Shown: piece by piece, positions 12,713 through 24,620 of the stretch
Position numbering within the stretch: position 1 is the first letter of the stretch
Layout of the letters: every line of letters starts with the position of its first letter
Source of the DNA: Microvelia longipes
Taxonomy: Eukaryota > Arthropoda > Insecta > Hemiptera > Veliidae
Assembly (NCBI GenBank): GCA_018340805.1
Contig: JACMZG010001863.1
Span: forward strand, 21,036,181-21,100,180
DNA: 64,000 bases
Direction of reading: 5' to 3'
The notes under the pieces: model-generated
What the model was told of the DNA's origin: nothing
Databases searched by the model: none
What the model saw: the letters and a program-made list of their open reading frames with translations, nothing else
Position numbers and translations under genes: made by a program

Positions 12713-14424
12713 GTTAACATTTTTGACTATTGAGTGTATAAAAAATATTTGAATTTTCTTAAAAGGCAATCTAAGTGAAGTTTCTTCCGTTCTTGGCTAA
12801 ACTATTGCTCATCCCTTACTTCCTCTAATGTCCTACCATAAAAATTCCATAAAATACAATTTTTTCAAAAAATCGTTTTTCATGCAAATTGTTTGGCAGT
12901 AGTTCCAAAATATTTGACGTAGTTAGTGGTTTGTCCTTTAGTAAATTTGCTCAGCTTTCTAATGAGACCAATTTCATCTTTATAGCTTGAACAGTTTAAA
13001 CGCTATTAACAGTTTTTTGATGTGAGGTCAAATTTTTTTTTTAAATATTAAATATTAAAGTTTATATTATAGATCATATTTTTGTTCCTCTAGAAGAGTA
13101 CTATCACCTCCTTCATTGGTGGACACTTTATATGAAACACCCTGTATATATGACCTCTGAAACGCAATATAAGCATTTAATATAAGCAATTTTGTCCAAA
13201 GGAAATTCGCTAGAACAAGACACTGACAACGTATCGCACCCTACAAAAGGAAAACAGAACAATACATTTTTGTTTAGAATACTTTTCTAACCATGTTGAG
13301 GAAATTTTCCTTTATGCCAACCAAATATGACGTTAGTATAATAAAAAATTCAAATAAAAAATGTCTAAAGAAAATATTATAAAAGAAGTGTAGAATAAAG
13401 GATTAATGCAGATAGCCGTCGGCCATCTTCGTCTCATGTCGACTGAAAAGGATAGCATAGGGGTCCGCAACCAATAAATGTTGAATTTTTACTATAGACA
13501 TTTTTTGGCTTTATTTATTTCAAAGAATAAAAAACTGGGATGGGTATGTATAATTTTTCATCGGTCTTGAAAATAATGAAAAAAATTAAGAATATTTATT
13601 TCGACAGCTCTTTTAAAAAGGAAAATATGTTTCTATTTTTACAATGGAGAAAGCTTAATAAAAACAAAAACATCGGGTACAGGGTACCTCGGTATTTTTA
13701 TCACATCTTCACAGAATGTCGTGTTTTCTATAAGCTTTATTACATTTATTACATTGATCTCATTACCACAGAATAATTTAGATATTTTGAATTAATGTTA
13801 GTGAAATTTTTAATTAATCTACAAATTTAGCTCAAAAATCAACATTGGGAAGGGCAAAGAACCTTTTTGAAAACTAGGTGTCATTACTTCTGACTCGCTT
13901 CCATTTGACTACGTTTCAACAAGGATTCTATGTTCACGGAAGCCTAAAAAAAATACTAGCGGTCATACTTGGCAGCTTAGTTTTTGTTAATTTCACTATT
14001 TTAAATATTAGCAATATATCTCATTATTGTATTATACATTTTGTTAAATGTTTTTTTTGCGGTAAAACATCATATCCTCGACTGACGTAAACAAAATATT
14101 CTTATCATTTTTTAGTGTAACACACTGCTAAAACCAGTTTACAGCGTGGAAAATATAATGAGAGAGCCAATGAGGTATTTCTGAACGTTAAACTACGTCC
14201 GCCATTTCAAATGGGACCAACCACATTGGTTCCTCAACACTATTTTTTCACGCTGTCAACTGATTTTAACCATCTCTTTAACTATAAGTAACGTACCAAC
14301 AACTAATATTTTTACCATTAACTTAACAAAGTAAAAATTGGACTATAGGCATAATAAATTAACCCGGTTTAAAAAATTATATCTTATCTAAAGTTTTAAC
14401 TCCGAAACACAGACTGCAAGATTA
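12713..14424. other. Intergenic, repeat fragments only
   Basis: No gene seen. At 13131-13151 the sequence ATATGAAACACCCTGTATAT resembles the ends of transposons common in arthropod genomes (from general knowledge, not searched). At 13669-13720 there is a fragment of the palindrome-bearing repeat family (GGGTACAGGGTACCTCGG). Otherwise unremarkable AT-rich DNA. Confidence 0.5.
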
Positions 14425-14600
14425 AAACCACTTTAAACGTCATAAAAGTACCTGTAACGGATAATTATAATAAAAACCGGTTCAGATTTTTAGGGTAAAC
14501 CACTTTTCTATATATCCATGGTAGTTGGTGAAAAAAGTTAAAAGTCAATATAAAATTCAGTTTGTAAAAAGGAATTGGTCTCCTTCATTTTGGCCGTAGA
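14425..14600. repeat. Dispersed repeat shared with 10230-10470
   Basis: Second diverged copy of the family described at 10230-10470, sharing CGGATAATTATAATAAA and flanking blocks in the same order. Confidence 0.6.
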
Positions 14601-16261
14601 TCAAACCTGAATAGTTTAACTGTATTGAATTTTAGTATCGTTGCTTAACCGTCAATACACCGTTTTCAAGATCTGCCTTCACGTACTCTAGGATTTAACA
14701 GATATTTTAGTTAGGTCAACTACCACAGGAAAAAAGTAAATTTGTAATGTCTCGGGATTTATAATTCTGGTTCCTTCGACCAAGAATCTAATTTTGGGAT
14801 AAAGCTTTTTACTCTCCAGATTCATAAACAACTATTATCCTTTAAGAAATAAAAATAAGTACATAGGAGAGTAAAAGAAACTTTTTTACTGTACTGTGCA
14901 GACTTTATAAAAAAAACAATTCTCGTCATAAGAAAATTTAATTGGTTTAACTATTACTTACAAAAAGAAAAGAAATAAGGTTAGCTTTTCAAGAAATAAT
15001 AGAAATCTTAAGGGATGAGCAACGTCAAAAATTGCTTCTTCAATAAAGACATCTGGTGGTTTTTATCATTAAGAACTTGCTGAATGAGGGGTTTGAGTCT
15101 GGATCCAACGAAGCAATGATATCTTTGTTTTAAAACAAGAGTGCTAAGAGTGATGAAGATGGGAAAAGTCAAATTCTAACAGCTTTAGAGTTAAAAAGAG
15201 AATATGCAAGGGTAGAAGAGATAAAATTAGAAGGAATCATGATTCAAGGCCTCCCTCCAACCCCTTTCCTTTTTCGTACTCATCGAATAAGACGTACAGG
15301 TGTCCCTAATGTAAAATGTTCTTTTACGTCTAATTTTTCATTTATTTTACATTTTATTTTATCAGCTTAGTGAAATCTTTTTAAAAAATAGAATTAAAAA
15401 GTGTTAAATGGATATTATCAAACAAAAAAGTTTTTTGTGACTTACTTTTCATATTAACTGATAAAAATATTTATGATTTTATTGTGACAACAAATTATTA
15501 AATGACATATATTTAGATGGTTAGATAGATAATTAATTTCAAATGATTTTGGAAGTCGTTAAAAATTTTAATAGAAGGAAAAATAGAAAGATTAAAACAA
15601 TAACTTTTTTGAGATTAAGTGCTTTCTTATATCATAGAACTTATAAAAAAATAATGTATTTTATAGAAAATGCAATGAAATAAATAAGAAGAAAATTTCT
15701 ATTTAATTTTTGTGATGTTCATCAAAATCATTTTTACTGCAAATGTGGATTTTAAGATATTTCATGGAAAGCAGTTGCTATCAGATGTTTTAGAATTTAA
15801 CGAATTTACAAAAATTTACTCAGTTTAAATGGATTTGTTTAAGAATAAAAGGTATAAATTGTTATATAAATAAAAACAGATTAGTTACACAAAAAGTCCT
15901 TTTATTTTTTAATATATAATAATAACTAAGCTTTCGACTAAAAATTAGTCATCATCAGAGTTTAACAAATATAAAATATAAAATGAAAATACAATTATAC
16001 AGACTACTTCATATTGCACCTTGGTATGTTTTGGTAAGCTATGTTTAAAAAACCGTTAAAACCGTATAAATTGTTATTAATTATCATTATTGGAGAGTTG
16101 AAATACATTTAGCTTGACGCTCCATCAGTTAATGATACAATTAAAAATAAGCTTTCCTTAATCAAACCAAGATACAATTTTCCTTTCATAGTTCACACAC
16201 ACTCATTACCACAAATGCATAGCTCAGGTATACCAGATAAAAACATATTTTATTTTTGGGA
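14601..16261. other. Intergenic, no gene seen
   Basis: AT-rich sequence with no convincing exon. Read on the minus strand, 15958-15931 carries a CTGATGATGACTAA/TTAGTCGAAAG stem-loop, one of three related motifs in the window. The neighbouring T-rich sequence fits the end of a degraded retroelement. Confidence 0.45.
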
Positions 16262-17310
16262 CCTGTTAAGTTAAAAATTCTGGCATGGTGGTCCGCATGT
16301 AAGTCGAATTCCCTTTGTAATGCATTTTTCGTGCTTAAAAATCCATTTTTTGCTTAAGGATCCGATTTATACTTTATGACTTGAGCAGTTTCCAAATATC
16401 AAGCGCTACTCGTACCTCATTTTTTCTGTATTTTTCAAAGGAAATGCGCTAAAGCCTTTAAAGATAACTGACTAAGTTAAAGAAAAGTGACTAAGCTTTA
16501 AACTAGTGAAATAATAAGTATGTACTGCTAATTTTAGAGGCATAGTTTTGTATAATCATACTCATTTTTTTTTTTTTAAAGGAAATGCGCATAATTATCC
16601 TGTTGGTTATACAAAACTATGCCTCTAAAGTTGACAGTGCACACCATTCTTGCACTAGTTTAATACTCAGTTGGTATCATGGTTGGTTTTTTTTAAAGGT
16701 TTTAGCGCTTTTCCTTTAAAAAATACAGAAAAAATGAGTTACAAGAATAAAAACGATAAACAATTATCGCGTCTACCAGGATTCGAACCCAGGTACCCTG
16801 GATTTGAGTAGTCTTATCGTCTTTAAACCACACTTATTCAACTCACAAGGTCAAATAAAACATCGAAAACGACTCCCCACTTGAAATGTGTTGTTTAGCC
16901 GCCGTATTTTAGGTTTTCCGCCATTGACTGATAGTTTCTTCGACTTTTTGGTCACTTAGAGTGTTCATATTGACTTCGGACCGGTTTTATTCAATTCAGA
17001 GCCCAAAAATACACAGAAAACGGCAACAACATGCAATTTATTTTTTATCGACTGTAATTTTGGTTTTTAGTAATTTACTATGGTTTTTTCGACTTTTTGG
17101 TTACTTAGAGTGGTCATATCGACTTTAGACCGGTTTCATTCAATTCAGCGTCTCAAAAAACAAAATTAATGACCTTTTTGCAGCGAAAATTATTTACCCT
17201 GAGTTTTGCCGATTTTTTCAAATTTTTATTGACTTGGCAAACAGGGTTAATGACTTTACCTGGTTTCCAATAGGATTCGTGTCATTCCCAAGGTTGATTT
17301 TTATACTAAG

Positions 17311-17312
<2 letters not shown>
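16262..17312. repeat. Composite repeat, copy 1: foldback, tRNA-like segment, tandem array
   Basis: This block matches 56015-57360 in order and orientation. It begins with a segment like ATTCTGGCATGGTGGTCCGC and arms containing GGAAATGCGC(ATAATTATCC), including an inverted pair around 16530-16630 (AGAGGCATAGTTTTGTATA and its complement). Next comes a tRNA-like segment at 16765-16850. Then come about two units of a ~150-bp tandem repeat, each with CGACTTTTTGGT(C/T)ACTTAGAGTG and GACCGGTTT near 16.96 and 17.11 kb. It ends with a GGGTTAATGACTTTACCTGG segment running into (AT)n. No protein is encoded. The conserved order suggests one composite mobile unit, or repeats that recurrently assemble together. 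Confidence 0.7.
16765..16850 (-). repeat. tRNA-derived SINE-like segment
   Basis: On the minus strand the sequence holds a perfect RNA polymerase III B box (GGTTCGAATCC). A tRNA-Leu/Ser-like left half with GTGGTTTAAAGACGAT lies upstream of it. The 5' and 3' acceptor strands do not pair, so this is not a functional tRNA gene. Related tRNA-like segments with weaker B boxes lie near 56670-56715 and 56810-56900, always inside the composite repeat. I infer a tRNA-derived SINE module. Confidence 0.5.
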
Positions 17313-17738
<426 letters not shown>

Positions 17739-19786
17739 TGAGTGTGTGTGTATGAGTGAGTGTGCTTATGCAAACACCTCTATTTATTATTATTATCAGG
17801 TACTATTTACAGGTTAAACATTAAACCGTGCTGGCTTCCCGAGATATTTTCATAAAATTTAGGTCTTCGGGTGGTAACTGCAACAATTAAGATGATGAAT
17901 ATGATGTTTTGTTTCCATATTTGAAGCAAAATATCAGATCTACGTTGACGCAGTCTCTCAAGATGACCTGAATCTTCAGGTAAAATATTATCATAAACTA
18001 TCAGAAATTCGATAATACTTAAAGAATTATTATCATTATATGTAATAATACACATAAAAAATTGGATTGCCGGATAATGCCTAAATAGCTGATGGTTATA
18101 CTAAAAACACAACACATTCTTGTGTTGCTGAAATCTAGCTTTCAGTATGCCTACATGCTGTGTTTACTTAAATATCCGCTAGAAAACATAAACCTTCTAG
18201 CAAAATAAACATGTTTCCATTACGAAGCAAATAAAAATAATAACGTTTGTTAATTGGAAATATTAAAGCCGAAATTTCTTTGATATTGATCACAAGAAAA
18301 AACTTGAAACGACCTAATGTTTCTTTAAATATTAACATCCAAATTTTTATTTTTAAGAAATAACTTAACAAATAATAAGACAGTACATTTATTTTTTCAC
18401 TTAAACACTATTTAACCAATGCAATGCCCATAAAACTTCAGGTAAGAGGTTCTTTGATAAAAATCTCAAAATAGCACAAAATATTTTAATGTTCCAATCT
18501 CTAAGATTTTGGTTAAACGTTATTTACGTACATTTAACACTTAAATTTAACAAAACATTATAAATGAGGGATTTTAACACCAAACGCAATGCAATGATGT
18601 TATAAAAGCTTTAAAACTAAAAATAACTTCAAAAATGAATACATAAAATAAATGTACCCTACGGGAATCCTAACCTCCAAATGTTAAGGCTAATGGCACA
18701 GTATTTTCCTCTTCAGTATTTCTCGACTTAACAAATGCCGTAATGTAGCACAAATTATCTTGGTAACTTAATAATAAATTATAGCTAGACAAAATACATT
18801 TTTAACTTAATAAAAGGATCGGTATTAGTTTTAAAATAATTCACTGTCGTCGTAAAAGAAAGATTTGTTAACTGGTTTCAGAATCGCTCGTTCTTTATTC
18901 ATTACCAACTTAACAAATTTTTTTTTTTTTGCATTGATGCCTTTATGTTAAATTTTGTCTCCGCATTCCATAATAAGGCGGGTTTACGTTGCTCATAACC
19001 ATGTTGGTAAATATTTAATCATACACCGATTGCTAAACATTTTGAAGAAATCCAAAATAAATAAGCAAAAGGAAATAATAATTGTGTCCCAGGGGTCTGC
19101 TGACTCAGTAATCAGTAAATGGTCAGTAATCAGTAAATGGGCACCAATTTACTAATGGGAAACTAAACTATTGGATACGGGGTGACTCGGTACTTTTTCT
19201 CACATCATCGGATTCGCTACGCTAATCCTTGCTATCACTTCACTCGTTCGCAGAATATTAAAATCTCTAACTTATGCTGCACGTGTTCAGACTTGCTTCG
19301 TTCATCCTTAAAAAATTAAATACGCTTGTTTTATTTTTTTAATGATGCCATAACTTGGATTGATGGCGTCATATACTTAGGTCAGCGGTATTTTGGCAGG
19401 GGGTTCAATCTTAAGTTCATACGAAATTTTTAAACTATAGGATATTAAAACCTGTAGTTTAGACTCTATCCGATAAAAACTGAGTTTCAGGGTCGAGGCC
19501 AATGTTTAATCTTGTTCACACGACAACTTCCCGGGAGGTTGAACCCCCTGACAAAACAATAGGCCTCTTAATCTCCAGAGATCTTAACAACTACACATTG
19601 TACCATTTCAAAGTGTAAATTAAACGATAAAAACTTCAATGAATATATTCAATATTAAGTATAAATAATCTAATATTCAGCAATATTTTTGCAAGTCTAG
19701 TTGTTAACAAATTAAGTTAAATTAATTATGTTTATCCGAACCTACCATCTAGGTCGATCACTATAATTATTAACAATATGTTGCAG
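17739..19786. other. Upstream or intronic sequence of the Ig gene
   Basis: AT-rich sequence with no additional Ig-domain exon recognised. It contains the palindrome-bearing repeat at 19172-19330. Since the Ig gene's 5' exons were not found in the window, this is probably intron. Confidence 0.45.
19172..19330 (+). repeat. Repeat with GGACTCGCTTCGCTCGTCC-type near-palindromes, copy 2
   Basis: Begins GGATACGGGGTGACTCGGTAC and carries variants of the 19-mer at 19210-19228 and 19289-19307, in the same order and spacing style as at 12420-12712. It is more diverged than that copy. Confidence 0.55.
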
Positions 19787-19960
19787 GTGATAGTATGATA
19801 GTAAGCAGTGATAAATACGAGACTAAAACAACCATCCGATCCTTGTTCGAGACCAGGATGGTTCTCACGGTGCAAGACTTCAACAGAAACGACGTTGGAA
19901 CGTATCGATGCGTAGCTAAGAATTCTCTCGGCGAGGTAGAGAGAAATATTCGACTATATG
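19787..19960 (+). CDS. DIP/lachesin-like Ig gene, penultimate exon (partial gene)
   Basis: Exon bounded by a TTGCAG acceptor and a GTAAGT donor; it starts with two bases of a split codon and ends in phase 1. The 58-residue product contains the end of a C2-type Ig domain. The diagnostic F-strand motif DVGTYRCVAKNSLGE is followed by a strand ending in IRLY, which matches the third Ig domain of arthropod Dpr-interacting proteins and lachesin-like IgLON relatives. These are extracellular adhesion molecules that pair with Dpr proteins in synaptic recognition (family knowledge). The cysteine of the disulfide pair is present; its partner must lie in the preceding exon, outside or unrecognised upstream. 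The subfamily cannot be assigned. Confidence 0.85.
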
Positions 19961-20833
19961 GTAAGTCTTCTAGCATTTTTTTTCCTAATACAATACTAAC
20001 TATTAGGATCGATTAATTAGTATTAGATTAACAGTCTAAGTAAATAGTAATTGTTAAAAGTAGTCTAATAAAAAAGCAGGAAAGTATTAAGTAGTTTAAG
20101 TAATTAGTAACTATTAGGGCTGTGAAAATCCAAGATACCGAGTTTATGCTTTCATGAATTTATGAAGGGTACCTTTTTTCCGGGTACATTTTATCCGGTT
20201 AGCAGCGAAAATAGGGTTTCGGCCGATAGGGAGGAGTTCCGACTCCGCTCTTTTACTCTAAAGGTGGATGGACTCAGTTTTGTAATCTATTTATTATGGT
20301 ATGGACTTATACAGTTGTTCACCGGGACTCCCGACACTTTGCATCATTGAGCTTTGGCAAGCGATAGCTATCGATTTCTAATTTCTTATACAAGTTTCTT
20401 ATGTATTACAGTTTATAAAAATATGCTAAATGTCAACGAAAATCTGGGAAATCTTTAACTTTCAGAGTTATTGCACATCGAAATTTCAAAAATCATAACA
20501 AACATTGTTTGCCAATAACACAATGATGATGTTATTCATACTCCAGGTAGCACAACTAGACCTAATTTTTTTTTAGTGTAGTATCAATTGTATTTTATTA
20601 ATTTTGTGTGTGAATTTTAATATACTTACAGGATTAATAAGAAATATCTCATTAATCCTGTATATCGACAAAATCTATTTCCCACTATATCATGGTCGAC
20701 ACTTAATCGTTAATTTTTGGCGAATTTCCAAAGGAAAAATGAGCTTAGAAGGTTGAGGTCATGGAGGATATATATCTGTGTTTGTGTGTGTGTATTTATG
20801 TTTGTATGTATTTTTGATTTCGTTTGATTTCAG
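19961..20833 (+). other. Intron of the Ig gene
   Basis: 873-bp intron with GT-AG ends, between phase-1 exons. It contains a 36-bp hairpin (20627-20662: TACAGGATTAAT and its complement around 12 bases). Near 20728-20790 there is a short repeat (CGAATTTCCAAAGGAAAAAT.. GAGGTCATGGAGG) that also precedes (AT)n tracts at 29.25 and 50.33 kb. Confidence 0.7.
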
Positions 20834-21153
20834 AAATTCCAGGGACAGTACGTCGTAAACCACCTCCTTTAAGTTACGAAGATATAACAGATGAGGACGA
20901 AGAAGTTGAAGAGCCGATCATAATAAGTTCAAATAACGGACAACGAGGTAATTTAGGAACCAAGATGCACAATGTAGGACCAAACCAGTTTAGTAATAGT
21001 GGTAATAGGAGAATACATACTGAAGTACGGACTGAACCTCCGACGCCATCTCCAGCTGGTCAGGCGTCAGCGGCACACAAAAAATACCAGTCTTTGGTCA
21101 CCATTGTGACAATTTTGTTTTCCTTTCAAAGGGTTGTATATAGGAATGAATAA
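20834..21153 (+). CDS. DIP/lachesin-like Ig gene, terminal exon
   Basis: Follows a pyrimidine-rich ATTTCAG acceptor and joins the previous exon in phase, giving LYE-IPGTV as in DIP-family proteins. It encodes about 106 residues. First comes a Pro-rich stretch (RRKPPPLSY). An acidic patch follows (DITDEDEEVEEP), then a low-complexity Asn/Gly/Ser/Pro stalk. The protein ends in a hydrophobic run (SLVTIVTILFSF) and a short polar tail before TAA at 21151-21153. A C-terminal hydrophobic segment without a cytoplasmic domain is typical of GPI-anchored members, so the product is probably membrane-tethered; the basic tail after the hydrophobic run makes the GPI prediction uncertain. The stalk is not conserved between family members and was not used for assignment. 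Confidence 0.75.
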
Positions 21154-21228
21154 TTTTAAAGAAATCAAAGGAAATTAATACTTTTAATCATATTAAAAGT
21201 ATTTAATACGTGATGATTTAATTAAGGA

Positions 21229-21234
21229 AATAAA
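21229..21234 (+). promoter_or_regulatory. Candidate polyadenylation signal
   Basis: Canonical AATAAA about 76 nt after the stop codon of the Ig gene. It lies just past a hairpin (21174-21206, arms ending in TACTTTTAA/TTAAAAGTA). In AT-rich DNA the hexamer occurs often by chance, so the call rests on position. Confidence 0.4.
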
Positions 21235-22445
21235 CAGACAAATGTAAGATATTAAACTGAAAGGATTGAGAATAATAAAAATAATGCCAATTATTTGAAA
21301 AGAGCAAGGAAGGTCCAAACATAGTGGTGAAGGTTTAAAACAATTCAATTAGCAAAGGTTTAAAAATAACAAACCACAAATATATTGTGGTTTAGACCAC
21401 AATTTACTCGGAGATAGACTGCATGAATCTACTACTATGATTAATTTTATATATTTTAAATATCAGATCATTGATTTTGTTTAAAATATCCGGACGAAAG
21501 TAACTCTTGATCCATGCTCTATACCCTGCGAGAGTCTCAAAGAATTTTACTGAGGATTAATATACCAGGTAACCTACTTATGTTAATACAAGTTATTCTG
21601 CTTTTCCAGGTTACTAAATTAGCTATCTAAGCAAATGTATGAACAAAAATCATTGCATTTAATTAATCAACAATTGATCAAACACCATTAACAATTTACA
21701 AAATATGGCTGCTTTAAATGCTTACTCTCGATCCTACAACCAATTAAAACTTCTTTTGAAAAAGAGATTATCCCCATTTTATTTAATTACTACCTATAAA
21801 TAATTTATAAAGAGGTTAAAATAGAGAAAATTATTATTGAGAACAACAATAGATGCGAAATAATACCGAACAGAAAGTGGTTTATGACAAAAGGGAGAGT
21901 GATTTTAGAAAAAAACATGGGGATAAAGATAGTTCGATCTTTATATCCGATTTCGCTATGTTTTGCTCCAACGTTAAGAGTTCTCTCCTGAAAGTTGGAT
22001 TCTGGCGGCTATTTTGCTGCGCAGCTGTTTTGGAATATTTACTCTTTTTTGGTTACCAAACCAGACCATTCACCATAATAGCTAACCAATATGAAAGCCT
22101 TATATTTTCTATACACTGGAAGCAAGGATTATAACATAAACTAAAAGAAATTGAAAAGAATAAAATTATAGAAAACAAAAAAAAAGTATAAATGTTGTAA
22201 AATGCTTTTAAGACGTTATGCTAACTCTAAGCTATTTCAGACAAGCAATAATTTAACTGCAAACCTAACATTTTCTCTTTTAGATGCCGACGCCAGAGAT
22301 ACGAAAAAGAAAATTACGGTTATGATTAATTGTTCTTCGTTGATGGACGAGATAGTACACCAAATAAAATAAATTATAAAAAAATAACTGGAATAAAAAT
22401 GATATGAGGTAACAAGGCAAATATTAAATCCTGCACACTGTTTAA
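21235..22445. other. Intergenic, no gene seen
   Basis: AT-rich. A 93-codon frame at 21853-22134 is free of stops but has no known domain, no splice support and ordinary composition; I do not call it a gene. Confidence 0.45.
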
Positions 22446-22570
22446 AGTAAACGTTTAAAGTACTTTAAACGTACACTTTACGTGTAAACGTATACTTTAC
22501 GTGCACACGTGTAAACGTATACTTTACGTGCATACGTGTAAACGTATACTTTACGTGCATACGTTTAAAG
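22446..22570. repeat. 27-bp tandem repeat of interleaved palindromes
   Basis: About four units of a 27-bp repeat with core TAAACGTATACTTTACGTGC, at 22446-22570. Each unit contains ACGT, GTATAC and GTGCAC/TGCATA sub-palindromes, and the whole array is strongly self-complementary. The edges degrade to TTTAAAGTA-type sequence. Unit copies are nearly identical, implying recent expansion. Confidence 0.8.
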
Positions 22571-22774
22571 TATTAACTCTTTAATAGCAGTATTGTAGAA
22601 AATATAAATAATATAATATAGTAATAAACAAATTATAAATATATAAAAGAGGCACTAAAACCCCAATTTTTAGGATGCTTCGCAAAATGCTACTGCCATT
22701 AAAGAAATAGTGCAAACTAAATGAAATATTATACAATTATGTATGATATTTAAGTGTTAAGTATAGTATTATAT

Positions 22775-22891
22775 GTGTGTTGTGTATAGGGTGTCCGGTT
22801 AAAATTAACCTGACACCCTACACACAACACACACCGTCTTTCTCAAGACGAACCTGATGATGGGAGAAGTACCTGCACTCCCGAAACATCA
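22775..22891. other. Long hairpin followed by CTGATGA-GAAA stem-loop
   Basis: 22775-22832 is a near-perfect inverted repeat with arms of about 28 bp (GTGTGTTGTGTATAGGGTGT and onward) and almost no loop. Twenty-two bases later, 22854-22891 reads CTGATGA, then GGGAG...CTCCC, then GAAA, closed by an outer TGATG/CATCA pair. The pair looks like the terminus of a mobile element; no ORF is associated. Confidence 0.55.
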
Positions 22892-24620
22892 TTATTTGTA
22901 AATAACATTGACAATGGATTACATCCAACTAATTTTACTCATAATTGACCATTGTCACAAACTTTCACGTCTAAATTAAAAATGTGTTACCTTCTTTTAT
23001 CTATACATTAACCAAAACGAAGTCTATACTACATTTATTTAAAAATTAACTAATGGTATGCTCAAAAGTCCAAGGTAATAACCTGAAATTGTGGTATAAA
23101 TAAATGTACGTTTCTTAAAGGTCCTAAATCTATACTAATTTAATTCTTTATAATAAAGATTAATAAGAGTAAACAAAAAAGTGATATTGATGGACTGTAA
23201 AATCATTTTATAAACCTTTTTCTCGTCATTAATAAGAATTTTCTTAACTACCAAGATTTAAAATGATATAAATTTGGGAAGTATTTAGTACAGAACATGT
23301 TTTCACATTTTCTAAAGTTAAAAAAAAATAAGAAATCAAAATATGAGTCACACTTTAGAAGGGGCACATATTAGAAGCGGCTCATTTTATAAGATGCCCC
23401 TTATGTACTTTTACAGGACAACGCGTGTTTTCGCTAATTAATTTAACTCACATCCGATCACATCAGAGACATGAGTTAATTTAGCGCTTGGCTAATATAA
23501 TTATACCACTTGTTGCTGCATATAACACCATATATTGTAAATAAAACACAATTGCTAGTGCCAAACCAATTATGCTTAAATGAAAGTTACCAATCATATA
23601 TTTGTTTAATAAAACTATTGTATTAAAAATCGTTTAGAACCTAAATCTTGTATATTGTTAGTAAAAAAAATGTTTTATTGGATTCTTTTAATATTTAAAA
23701 AATTGAAATTATATTTATTTATTGAAGCGTTCAAACAATTATGTTGTAAGTTTACTTCTTCTTTTTCGATTTTTAGAATTTTGTTTGTATAAATTTATCA
23801 TTGATTAAATAATAAGCCCAAATGACTTGACAAATCAGTATTTAATATTATAACAATTTAAAACGGAAAACAATTATTAAATTACTACATACACTCAGCG
23901 TATTTAACGAGTGGTCAGTGGTCGTATTACGTACATATTTTATACGTTGCGGTTCTTGCACCGTATTTCTTTAGTCGATAGAGAGTCAGATCGACATTTA
24001 CTAGCGGGTTATAAATAAAAAAATATGGCCCTGGGATATATTTTTTTGGACGATAAATGGTTAGTTTCGTAGCCAGTTAATAGGACCGCACTATGCTAAC
24101 CACGAGAAAGCACTTCTTTCGTCTTTTTTAGCAAATTACTCCTAGCACTTCACCGATTTATCCAAATATTATCTTTATACAATAAGCACCAATTTCAAGT
24201 AGATACTTGTGCCGTTATTATATAGTAATACAGAAAGAAATGATTTCATAATAATATCTTAGAAAAGTGGGATAAATGTTTCGGTAAGCAAAGTTAGTTT
24301 CAAAACTGCCGCAAGAGACCTACAGTGAGTTCACCCTCTAACTTCTGTCTGACGCTCTCGATTACCTTCTCAGACTTCATACCTATTCAAAGAGAATTAA
24401 CTACTAGAGGGAGGACTATCGTAGTCTGATACCACAACAGTAACCAATCACATTGCATAATTCCTGCGCCTATATAGGGGGGTTACCGCATAATTCGTGC
24501 GCCTATCGTACTTGTAGGGTTTACCGTAACGGTAACTAATGGAAATAACCTCGCTACCCTTATTACTGTGTATTACCACCCCAGTCCTCCCTCATGAGTC
24601 TTTTTATACCTATTATAATC
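22892..24620. other. Intergenic, repeat-derived in part
   Basis: No gene seen. From 23890 sequence similar to the 24.8- and 25.15-kb segments appears (CAGCGTATTTAACGAG, GTCGTATTACGTAC). Around 24440-24540 there are two near-repeats of CATAATTC(C/G)TGCGCCTAT. Confidence 0.45.

Noticed and set aside
16765..16850. Functional tRNA gene
   Set aside because: The B box is perfect, but the acceptor strands do not pair and the segment recurs within a repeat family; a SINE-like origin is more likely.
21853..22134. 93-codon open frame
   Set aside because: No domain, no splice-site context, and composition like the surrounding DNA.
22854..22891. Functional hammerhead ribozyme
   Set aside because: The CTGATGA and GAAA boxes are present, but stem II carries an extra unpaired base and no stem III with a cleavage triplet was identified; kept only as a motif of interest.
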